Below the pieces are notes generated by a model. The model saw only the letters and a program-made list of their open reading frames with translations. It ran no database searches and was not told where the DNA came from. From DASQZT01 sp963728965 (lineage in GTDB: Bacteria; Acidobacteriota; Terriglobia; Bryobacterales; Bryobacteraceae), in contig CAVSMH010000006.1 in NCBI GenBank assembly GCA_963728965.1, positions 1,736,001-1,800,000 on the forward strand: a stretch of 64,000 nt of DNA, given 5' to 3'. The stretch's first letter is position 1, and each line of letters begins with the position of its first letter. A program made the translations under genes and the position numbers. Shown here one piece after another: positions 15,779 through 23,467 of this stretch.

Positions 15779-18289
15779 CTACTCGTACCGCAGCGCCTGG
15801 ATCGGGTCGATCGTGCTGGCCCGGCGCGCCGGCAGAAAACCCGCCGCCAGGGCGACCCCGCCCAGAATCGCCAGCGCCGCCGCCGCCGTCGTCAGGTCGT
15901 TCGGCTTGACGCCGAAAAGCTGCGACGCCACATAGTGGTTCAGCAGAAAAGCGGCCGGAACTCCTGCCGCAATTCCAATAGCTAGCATGTACAGGGTTTC
16001 TCGTAGCATCATCCAGACCACCAGCCTCCGGTCCGCTCCCAGCGCCATCCGCAGCCCGATCTCCCGGGTCCGCCGCGCCACCACGAACGCCATCACACCG
16101 TACAACCCCAGCGCCGCCAGCAGCGTGGCCAACACCCCGAACGCCACCGAGAGGCTCGCGATCAGCCGTTCCGTGCCGAGCGTCTCGTCCAGTTGGTGCT
16201 CCAGCGTGCGCATCTGGTACACCGGCAGGGCGCGGTCGAGTTCCTGCACTTTCCTGCGCACCGCCCCGAACAGGCTGGCCGAGCCGGCCGTGGTGCGCAC
16301 GTAGAAAGCCGCCGCGGACGGGAAACCCGATTGCTGCATGGGGACAAACACCTGGCGGTGCACGCCCTCGCGCGGGCCCTCGTACAGCGTGTCCTCAGCC
16401 ACACCGACGATCTCGATATTCAGTTTCGAATGCGGTCCTCCGCCGAACCCGATATGCCGGCCGATGGCGCTCTGCCTCCCAAAGAAATGGGTGGCGAATT
16501 TGCGATTCACAATGGCGGTCCGGATCTGCTCGCCGCCCGCGTCCCGCCGGTCGAAATCCCGGCCTTCCATTAGCGCCACACCCATCGTTTTGAAGTATCC
16601 CGGCGATACCGCATTCATGAACGCCTGCATGTCTTCGCCATCCTTGGCGCGATGCCCTTCCACCGACATGGTGGAATCCCATTCCCCGCCCATCAGCAGG
16701 GGCACGGCGGCATAGGCCGCCGATTTCACCCCGGGCAGTCCCGCCAGGTTTTCCTGCGCCCGCTGGTACAATTCCTTGAGCCTCTCCAGGCTGTACCCGT
16801 TGAGCGCGGGGTCTACCTGGAAGGTCACCAGGTTGCTCAGGTCCTGGAACCCCACGTGAGTGTTCTTCAGATTGGCCAGCGTGCGCACGAACAGCCCGGC
16901 CCCGGCCAGGAGCAGAAACGAAAACGCCACCTGCGCCACCACCAGCGCCTTGCGCACCCGTACCGGGGCCCCCCCGCCGGCGATGCCGCCCACCACTTCC
17001 TTGAGCGTGCCCCACAGATCCAGCCGCATCGACTGCCACGCCGGCACCAGCCCGAACAGCAGCGCCGTCACCAGCGCCAGCACCGCATTGAATGCCAGGA
17101 TGCGCAGGTCCGGCTCGGCGCGCAGCGTCAGCGGTGTGCTGCTCTCCGGCATGAACCCCAGCAGCAGTTGAATCGTCACGCTCGAGATCAGCAGTCCCAC
17201 GGCGGCCCCGGCCGCCGACAGCAGCAGGCTCTCCAGCATGAGCTGGGTCACCAGATGCCGGCGCGACGCGCCCACCGCCAGCCGCACCGCCACTTCCTTC
17301 TGCCGCGCCGCCGCGCGCGCGATCAACAGGTTGGCCACGTTGAAACACGCAATCAGCAGCACCAGCCCGACCATGCACATCAGCACCACCAGCGCCGTCG
17401 CGTAGCTCCGCCGCAGCTCCGAAAAGCCGTTGCCCGCCGATTCCACGCGCACCTGCCGCTTCAGGAATTCGGTCCGCGTATACGCGTTCGTATCCTTCAT
17501 TTCCGGGCGCGTCAGTTCGTACCGCAGGATCTGGATGAACAGCGGTTGCAGGCTGGCGCGCGCCGATTCCACCGTGAAGCCCGGCTTGAGCCGACCGAAC
17601 ACCTGGATCCACTGGCTGCGGCGGTCCCCGATATCGTCCCACCCCGGCGTCATCAGCGGCTTCATCTGGATCGGAATGCGAAGCTGCGGGGCGCGCGACG
17701 GATCGAGGCCCTGGAAGCCCGCCGCCGACACGCCCACGATGGTCATCGGATAGTCGTTGACGATGATCTTCTGGCCCACCACGCCCGGATCGGCCGCAAA
17801 GCGCGTGGCCCAGTATTGATATCCCAGCACCACGTACGGATGACCCTTGTATACGCGGTCATCCTGTTCCGGCGAGAACACCCGGCCCACCGCCGGCTTC
17901 ACGCCCAGCGCCTGAAAGTAGTTGCCGGAAACCAGCTCGGCCGAAACGCGCTCGGTTTGTCCCCCGAAGCTCACCGCGGTGTCGGCTTCGTACCGGCAGA
18001 AGACATAGGAGAATGCCTCGGCCTTTTGCTGAAAGTCCTGGTACATCGGGTACGACGCCATGCGCGTCCCCCGATTGCTGCCCACGTGCGGCCCCGTCGA
18101 CCAGATCATCACCAGTTGCTCGGCATGCTCCACCGGCAACAGGCGCAGCATCAACTGGTCGATGAGGGTGAAGATGGCAGTGTTGGCGCCGATTCCTAAA
18201 GCCAGCGAAGACACCGCGACCACGGTAAACAGCGGGCTGCGGCGCAGGTTCCGCAGAGCGAATCGAATATCGGACACAATTTGAGCCAT
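15779..18289 (-). CDS. ADOP-family duplicated orphan ABC permease (MacB/FtsX-like)
   Basis: 836 residues. Two copies of the MacB periplasmic core plus FtsX transmembrane module. The first copy begins MAQIVSDIRFALRNLRRSPL, has the first membrane segment FTVVAVSSLALGIGANTAIF and the FtsX block near residues 300-410 (LLIARAAARQKEVAVRLAVG). The second starts near 440 (VRVRKALVVAQVAFSFLLLA) and ends with REIGLRMALGADRRLVVWMM and a final ARRASTIDPIQALRYE. The repeated A-R-R-x-x-x-I-D-P-x-x-A-L-R-x-E end is the hallmark of the acidobacterial orphan permeases. No ATPase gene is adjacent, as usual for the family. Mechanotransmission rather than transport is possible; substrate unknown. Confidence 0.95.
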   Translation of the reverse strand: MAQIVSDIRFALRNLRRSPLFTVVAVSSLALGIGANTAIFTLIDQLMLRLLPVEHAEQLVMIWSTGPHVGSNRGTRMASYPMYQDFQQKAEAFSYVFCRYEADTAVSFGGQTERVSAELVSGNYFQALGVKPAVGRVFSPEQDDRVYKGHPYVVLGYQYWATRFAADPGVVGQKIIVNDYPMTIVGVSAAGFQGLDPSRAPQLRIPIQMKPLMTPGWDDIGDRRSQWIQVFGRLKPGFTVESARASLQPLFIQILRYELTRPEMKDTNAYTRTEFLKRQVRVESAGNGFSELRRSYATALVVLMCMVGLVLLIACFNVANLLIARAAARQKEVAVRLAVGASRRHLVTQLMLESLLLSAAGAAVGLLISSVTIQLLLGFMPESSTPLTLRAEPDLRILAFNAVLALVTALLFGLVPAWQSMRLDLWGTLKEVVGGIAGGGAPVRVRKALVVAQVAFSFLLLAGAGLFVRTLANLKNTHVGFQDLSNLVTFQVDPALNGYSLERLKELYQRAQENLAGLPGVKSAAYAAVPLLMGGEWDSTMSVEGHRAKDGEDMQAFMNAVSPGYFKTMGVALMEGRDFDRRDAGGEQIRTAIVNRKFATHFFGRQSAIGRHIGFGGGPHSKLNIEIVGVAEDTLYEGPREGVHRQVFVPMQQSGFPSAAAFYVRTTAGSASLFGAVRRKVQELDRALPVYQMRTLEHQLDETLGTERLIASLSVAFGVLATLLAALGLYGVMAFVVARRTREIGLRMALGADRRLVVWMMLRETLYMLAIGIAAGVPAAFLLNHYVASQLFGVKPNDLTTAAAALAILGGVALAAGFLPARRASTIDPIQALRYE

Positions 18290-18324
18290 TGGTTTATCGA
18301 CGCGGTACGGCGGCCTGCGTTAGG

Positions 18325-19146
18325 TCAGACGGTGCACAGCTCCACCGCCTGCTTCAGCGAGGCGATCGGGTCTTTCACCGGCACGAACTCATGTGCGAAA
18401 TATCCCTGAAATCCGAGGTCGGCGATGGCCTTCGCTACCGTGCGCCACTGCAGCTCCTGCGTTTCATCCAGTTCGTGGCGGCCGGGAACGCCCCCGGTAT
18501 GGAAATGGGCGATGTGGGCGATGTTTTCGCGGATGGTGCGGATGATATCCCCCTCCATAATCTGCATGTGGTAGATATCGTACAGCAGCTTGACGCGCGG
18601 CGAATCCACTCCCTTGATCACGTCTACGCCCCATTGCGTGTGATCGCACTGGTAGTCCTTGTGGTCCACTTTGCTGTTGAGCAGCTCCAGGCACAGGGTC
18701 ACGCCGTGGTCCTCGGCCAGCTTCTTCACCCGCCGCAGTCCCACGATGCAGTTCTCCTTGCCCTCTGCATCGGACAGCCCGCGCCGGTTGCCCGAAAAGG
18801 CAATGACGTTAGGCACCTTGGCAGCCGCCGCGTGGGGGATGGTTTCGGAGAGTTCCTGCTCCAGGCGGTCGTGGTTTTCTTTGCGATTGAAGCCGCTCGG
18901 AATGGTGGCTTTGCCTCCCGTTATGGCGGGCACCAGGCCGTATTTCTTGAGCGTCGGCCAGTCTTTTTCTTCGATCAGGTCGAGGCCGCTCAGTCCCAAC
19001 TCCGCCGCCTGCCGGCAGAGGTCGTCCAGCGGAATCCTGGCGTAGCACCAGCGGGCGGCGGACTGTTTCAGCCGCCCCGCGGCGCCCCGTGCGGACGCTG
19101 CCAGGGTGAGCGAGGCGCCGGCCAATAATGCGGATCGTCTGGTCAT
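18325..19146 (-). CDS. TIM-barrel sugar isomerase/epimerase (hydroxypyruvate isomerase-like), exported
   Basis: 273 residues. The N-terminus MTRRSALLAGASLTLAASARG is a Tat-like signal. The rest is an AP-endonuclease-2 family TIM barrel of the hydroxypyruvate isomerase type: LGLSGLDLIEEKDWPTLKKYG, NVIAFSGNR, VTLCLELLNSKVDH with the metal-binding Glu, VKLLYDIYHMQIMEGD, IAHFHTGGVPGRHE and a final GYFAHEFVP. The four metal ligands (E, D, H, E) can be placed in those strands. Export makes hydroxypyruvate an unlikely substrate, so a sugar is more probable. It starts 7 bases after the glycosyltransferase gene ends, hence the same transcript. Confidence 0.87.
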   Translation of the reverse strand: MTRRSALLAGASLTLAASARGAAGRLKQSAARWCYARIPLDDLCRQAAELGLSGLDLIEEKDWPTLKKYGLVPAITGGKATIPSGFNRKENHDRLEQELSETIPHAAAAKVPNVIAFSGNRRGLSDAEGKENCIVGLRRVKKLAEDHGVTLCLELLNSKVDHKDYQCDHTQWGVDVIKGVDSPRVKLLYDIYHMQIMEGDIIRTIRENIAHIAHFHTGGVPGRHELDETQELQWRTVAKAIADLGFQGYFAHEFVPVKDPIASLKQAVELCTV

Positions 19147-19153
19147 GATCTGG

Positions 19154-21589
19154 TCATGGTATCCCAATCCGGTCGCCGGCGCCGATGAGCGCGCGGTAGC
19201 TGTCCCAGGCGCCGCGCGCAATGGCAGTCCAACTGAAGCGCGCCTCGGCGGTGCGCCGCGCCTCCGCCCCCATGCGCGCCCCGCGGGCCGCATCGGAAAG
19301 CGCCTCGCCGATGGCATCGGCAAACGCCTCCCACTCGCCTGCAATGAAGGCGTCCTCCCGGTGGCGCAGCCCGAGCCCGGCGCAGCCGATGGGCGTCGTT
19401 ACGATCACCTTGCCGCAAGCCATTGCCTCCAGCACTTTGATGTTGGTGCCGGCCGAGACTTCGAGCGGCACCACCACCACCCTCGCCCTCGCGTAGAGCG
19501 GCCGCAGGTCTTCCACAAAGCCGTGGATCTCCACCCGCGCATCGAACCCCGGAGGCCGGGCGGACGGCGCGAAGCGCTTCCAGAACTCTTCGTGCTGCGG
19601 CCCCGCCACCACCCGCAGCCGCGCCTCCGGAAATCGGCTCCAGACGCGCGGCATCACTTCCTCGCGCAGCTTTTCGAAACCGAGGATGTTGGGCAGGTGG
19701 CGGAACGAACCTACGTAGAAGATCTCCGCGGCCGCCGTCGCTTCGTCGCCCGGCACGAAGCGCTCGATATCCACGCCGTTGGGTACCGGGTAGGTGCGCG
19801 CGGGGTCGCGCCCGCTCTCGCCGATGGCCGCCTCGCGGTCCTCCGCGGACATGGTCCACACCGCGTCGTATGCTTTGAGCCAGTGCCGTTCGAACTCCAC
19901 CCACCGCCGGTATTCCGCCTCGGCGCCCGCTGCCGCGTCCTGCTTTTCCGCCAGCTGACGGTAGAGGCTGAAGGTGAGATCGTGCTCCACCAGGACCGCC
20001 GGAAGCGAGGGCGCGGCGTCGCGGTAGGCGGCCATGTGGGTGTACTCGATTTGCAGCAGGTCCGGCCGCCACCGCTCCGCCAGCTCCACGATCAGCGCCC
20101 GCAATCCGCTCGAAACGTATTGCCGGACCTGGTCCGGAAGACGGTCCTCGGCGGGCGGCCGTTCGTCGCGGTCCACCACGTACACCTCGCGGAACACTTC
20201 GCGCAGCTTTTGATAGTCCACCGCATCCTGCGCTTCGCGCGTGGCGGCCAGAATGAATTCGACGCGGTCGGCCAGGGCGCGGCAGAGGTTCCAGATGCGC
20301 ACCGCCCCGCCGTGCGAGAGAGGATAGGGCAGGAAGGGCGAAACCAGCAGCACCCGGGGCTTGTCGGTTCCGGCCGCGGCCGGCGCGCGCTCGACCGCGA
20401 AGGCGATGTTGCCGCGCGCGAGGTTCGGTTCGGCGGGGCCGATACGTCCGATCGCTTTCTGAAACAGGACGCGCAGCAGTAGCCCGGTTTCCGGAATGGG
20501 CAGGTCCGGCTGCTCCACCAGGGGCTCGCCCCCGCCGACGCTGTAGGAGCGCCACCCCGCCGCCGCGGCCTTCCAGAACAGAATCATCCACGCCGTGCCG
20601 GCCAGACCGCAGCGCGGCACGCCCAGCCCCAGCAGCTTGTTGCGGTCCACCAGAATCGTGGTCGATAGCGGCGCGAGCACCTGCGAAGCTTCGCCCGGCT
20701 GGAGCGTGCGGAACGGGGCGGTCGGAATGAGCTGCGGCTTCCACGCGCGGAAATGCGTCTGCCGGGCAACCGCGAAGGTGCGCTCGTCTTCGAACAGCGG
20801 GAGCAGGTCCTGGACGCCGCTAGGGCAGCGGCCGTCTTCGAGCCACAGCAGCCAGCGGGTGCCGGTGCCGCGGAGCAGGCTGTCCAGCGCGAACGGGCTC
20901 CAGTGCGTGCCTTTCTGATAGAAGCGCAGCACATCTCCGCGGCGGCTCGGGAGGTACGACGGGCGCAGCGGCTCGCTTCCGTGCGCCCTCCGAAACATCC
21001 GGTGAAAGAAGGGCCCGTGCAAGACCGACACGGCGCGCAACAGCAGCGACGCTAGCCACAGGGAGATCCCTTCGGCCTCATCCTTCGCACGCGTGACCAG
21101 AGAAGAACGCCACATGTGGTAGGACACCAGGCGCCAGTAGAAATGGAGGCGGCCGCGCGTACGGTCGCGCAGCGTGCGGCCGGCGTGGCGGAGGATTTCT
21201 GCGGGTGTTCCGCCGAAAAACTCGCCGCGTTTGTTCAACACCAGCACGCGAAACGGCGGGATGAGGAAGGGCGTCAGCTTGATCGCCCAACGGCCGCGCT
21301 CCCCGGTCCAGGTGGCGACCCCCAGCGCCAGCCAGTACGGCCAGAGACGCCGCTCGGCTTCGAGCAACAGTCCGAGCGGGCTGGCGTTCACGTAGACGCG
21401 TTCGCACAGCGCCGCGGTTTCGGCGAACGGCGGTGTCTGGCAGAACACCCACACGGGCACGCCGGGAGCGCCCCGGCGCACGTGCAGCACGGCGGTATGG
21501 CAGCCCTCCCTTGTCAAGCCGAAAATCGCCGCGATCTTGGTGTCGCTTTTGCCGGCCAACCGGAGGACCGATCGAAGAACCCCTGTCAT
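19154..21589 (-). CDS. Large two-part glycosyltransferase (C-terminal GT4 domain)
   Basis: 811 residues. The C-terminal half (about 408-811) is a GT-B glycosyltransferase of the GT4 type: RVLLVSPFLPYPLSHGGAVR, ALIVELAERWRPDLLQIEYT, YPVPNGVDIERFVPG, FYVGSFRHLPNILGFEKL, VEIHGFVEDLRPLYARARVV and AGTNIKVLEAMACGKVIVTT with the sugar-nucleotide-binding Glu. The N-terminal half (1-400) is less clear; it contains TAVLHVRRGAPGVPVWVFCQ, a region rich in Trp and Arg and the segment LLWLEDGRCPSG, and may be a second, GT2-like or inactive domain. No membrane segments are obvious. It is transcribed ahead of the isomerase gene; an acceptor polysaccharide cannot be named. Confidence 0.85.
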   Translation of the reverse strand: MTGVLRSVLRLAGKSDTKIAAIFGLTREGCHTAVLHVRRGAPGVPVWVFCQTPPFAETAALCERVYVNASPLGLLLEAERRLWPYWLALGVATWTGERGRWAIKLTPFLIPPFRVLVLNKRGEFFGGTPAEILRHAGRTLRDRTRGRLHFYWRLVSYHMWRSSLVTRAKDEAEGISLWLASLLLRAVSVLHGPFFHRMFRRAHGSEPLRPSYLPSRRGDVLRFYQKGTHWSPFALDSLLRGTGTRWLLWLEDGRCPSGVQDLLPLFEDERTFAVARQTHFRAWKPQLIPTAPFRTLQPGEASQVLAPLSTTILVDRNKLLGLGVPRCGLAGTAWMILFWKAAAAGWRSYSVGGGEPLVEQPDLPIPETGLLLRVLFQKAIGRIGPAEPNLARGNIAFAVERAPAAAGTDKPRVLLVSPFLPYPLSHGGAVRIWNLCRALADRVEFILAATREAQDAVDYQKLREVFREVYVVDRDERPPAEDRLPDQVRQYVSSGLRALIVELAERWRPDLLQIEYTHMAAYRDAAPSLPAVLVEHDLTFSLYRQLAEKQDAAAGAEAEYRRWVEFERHWLKAYDAVWTMSAEDREAAIGESGRDPARTYPVPNGVDIERFVPGDEATAAAEIFYVGSFRHLPNILGFEKLREEVMPRVWSRFPEARLRVVAGPQHEEFWKRFAPSARPPGFDARVEIHGFVEDLRPLYARARVVVVPLEVSAGTNIKVLEAMACGKVIVTTPIGCAGLGLRHREDAFIAGEWEAFADAIGEALSDAARGARMGAEARRTAEARFSWTAIARGAWDSYRALIGAGDRIGIP

Positions 21590-21747
21590 CGACCCAATCG
21601 AATACAGTACCAGGATCCGGCACCGGTGCGGGCGGTGGAGATTGTAAACACATCCGGCGCCGGCGGCGTGCCCTGCGTGTTTCCGGCAGGAGCAGGCCTC
21701 CGCCGTCCCTGCGCCACCGGCCCAAAAATGCGACAGTAGAAATACTC

Positions 21748-22593
21748 GTGAGACGGCTCTTTTATTGGAAACTGAAACAGCGGGAAATCCAACTGGGCGA
21801 GCGTACGGTGCTGATGGGAGTGCTGAACCTCACGCCGGATTCCTTTTCCGACGGCGGCAAATATGCCGACCCCGACCGTGCCTTCGCCCGCGCGCTCGAA
21901 CTCGAAGAACAGGGGGCCGATATCGTCGATATCGGCGCCGAATCCACCCGGCCGGGTTCGGCGCGCGTCTCCGCCGCCGAAGAGATGCGCCGCCTCATTC
22001 CCGTACTGAAACGGCTGAAGGGACAACTCGGCGTCCCCATCTCCGTCGATACCTACAAGGCCGAGGTGGCCGAGCGTGCCATCGAACTCGGCGCGGAGAT
22101 CATCAACGATCCTTCCGGCCTCACCTTCGAGCCGCAGTTGGCGCGCGTGGCCTCCAATCATGACGCCGGGCTGGTCATCAACCACATGCGCGGCCGCCCC
22201 GAAACATGGGCCAAGCTGAGCCCCATGCCCGACGCCATGGGCGGCATCGTACGCGACCTTGACGCCGCCGTCAGCCGCGCACGCCACGTGGGCATCGACA
22301 AGACCAGGCTGGTGATCGATCCGGGCATCGGGTTCGGCAAGCGCAAGGAACAGAACTCGCTCATCCTCGGCCGCCTCGCCGAATTGGCGGCGCTCGAGCT
22401 GCCGGTGATGGTGGGCCCGTCGCGCAAACAGTTCCTGGCCCACGCCAGCGCCGAGGAAACGCGCTGCGCCACGGCCGCCGCGGTGGCCGCCTCGGTGCTG
22501 GCCGGGGCCCATGTGATTCGCGTGCACGACGTCCGCGAGATGCGCGCGGCCGCGGATGTGGCTGACGAGATACTTCACGCCCTGGCCACGTGA
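21748..22593 (+). CDS. folP: Dihydropteroate synthase
   Basis: 281 residues from GTG 21748; no in-frame ATG lies near and the upstream frame is not folP-like. The pterin-binding signature is clear: LMGVLNLTPDSFSDGGKY, DIVDIGAESTRPGS, PISVDTYKAEVAERAI, IINDPSG, LVINHMRG, DPGIGFGKRKEQN, MVGPSRKQFL and a final IRVHDVREM. It condenses p-aminobenzoate with dihydropterin pyrophosphate in folate synthesis in the cytoplasm. It is divergent from the glycosyltransferase gene and is followed after 46 bases by the subtilase. No other folate gene is in the window. Confidence 0.96.
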   Translation: MRRLFYWKLKQREIQLGERTVLMGVLNLTPDSFSDGGKYADPDRAFARALELEEQGADIVDIGAESTRPGSARVSAAEEMRRLIPVLKRLKGQLGVPISVDTYKAEVAERAIELGAEIINDPSGLTFEPQLARVASNHDAGLVINHMRGRPETWAKLSPMPDAMGGIVRDLDAAVSRARHVGIDKTRLVIDPGIGFGKRKEQNSLILGRLAELAALELPVMVGPSRKQFLAHASAEETRCATAAAVAASVLAGAHVIRVHDVREMRAAADVADEILHALAT

Positions 22594-22639
22594 GCAATAT
22601 GTGGAACGCGAACGCGAGCAGTTTTCGTCTAAAACTGCG

Positions 22640-23467
22640 ATGAAACGAGCGGTTTGGGTCCTCCTGCTGCCGCTGCTGGCAGCGTACGGCCAGACGCACA
22701 GCCGGCTGGCGGATTATGCTCTCCTGCTCGAAGACGCTCCCGTAGCCAGGGTCCCGGCGGGGGTCGCGCAAGCCCACCTGGCGCGCGTTCGCCGCGCGCA
22801 AGCCGCCGTGGCCGCGGCGCTCGCGAGCCGCAAGGTAGAGCTGACTGGCGCGAACCAGGTGCTGGTGAACGCAGTCTTCGTCTATACGACGCGGGATGCC
22901 GCGCGCGGGTTGCGAACCATCCCTGGGGTGGCGCACGTGGTGCGGGTTCCGCGCCTCAAACCCGACTTATATCGCGCGCTGGACCTCCAGAACGTCAAGG
23001 CGGCGTGGAGCGCCGTAGGCGGCGACGCCAACGCCGGCGCCGGCATCAAGATCGGCATCATCGACTCGGGCATCGATATCGACCACCCCGGGTTTCAGGA
23101 CCCGTCGTTAACGCCGCCCGCCGGCTTTCCCAAAGGAGACGCCGCGTATACCAACCACAAGGTGATCGTGGCGCGCAGTTACGTACCCCTCGATTCGGCG
23201 GGGTACGATCCCAACGACCTGGTGGCGAGCTCCCATCCCGATGACAATTCGCCGCGCGATCATATGGGCCACGGCACGGCCATTGCGATGATCGCCGCGG
23301 GCGTGCAGAACACCGGCCCGCTGGGCGCCATCGAGGGCGTGGCTCCCAAGGCGTTTCTCGGAAACTACAAAGTCTTCGGCTCGCCCGGCATCAACGACAC
23401 GGCACGATTTGCTGCGCATGCATTCAGGCACTGCAGGATGCTGTCGCGGACGGAATGGACATGGTGA
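22640..23467 (+). CDS. Subtilase, N-terminal part (frameshifted gene)
   Basis: 275 codons: signal peptide MKRAVWVLLLPLLAAYGQ, a propeptide-like region (to about 115), then the S8 catalytic domain with D142 in IGIIDSGIDIDHPGF and H211 in DHMGHGTAIA. After NDTARFAA the frame turns to nonsense and stops at 23467, while the expected continuation (IQALQDAVADGMDMVTLSLS) is read one frame over from about 23430. Joined to the next open frame it makes a complete subtilase of about 1,060 residues. Either one base is missing near 23412-23430 (sequencing error or real mutation) or the gene is a recent pseudogene. Nothing else in it is decayed. Confidence 0.85.
   Translation: MKRAVWVLLLPLLAAYGQTHSRLADYALLLEDAPVARVPAGVAQAHLARVRRAQAAVAAALASRKVELTGANQVLVNAVFVYTTRDAARGLRTIPGVAHVVRVPRLKPDLYRALDLQNVKAAWSAVGGDANAGAGIKIGIIDSGIDIDHPGFQDPSLTPPAGFPKGDAAYTNHKVIVARSYVPLDSAGYDPNDLVASSHPDDNSPRDHMGHGTAIAMIAAGVQNTGPLGAIEGVAPKAFLGNYKVFGSPGINDTARFAAHAFRHCRMLSRTEWTW

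Noticed and set aside
23412..23430. Programmed frameshifting in the subtilase
   Set aside because: No slippery heptamer, homopolymer or downstream structure was seen at the switch point; an error or mutation is simpler.
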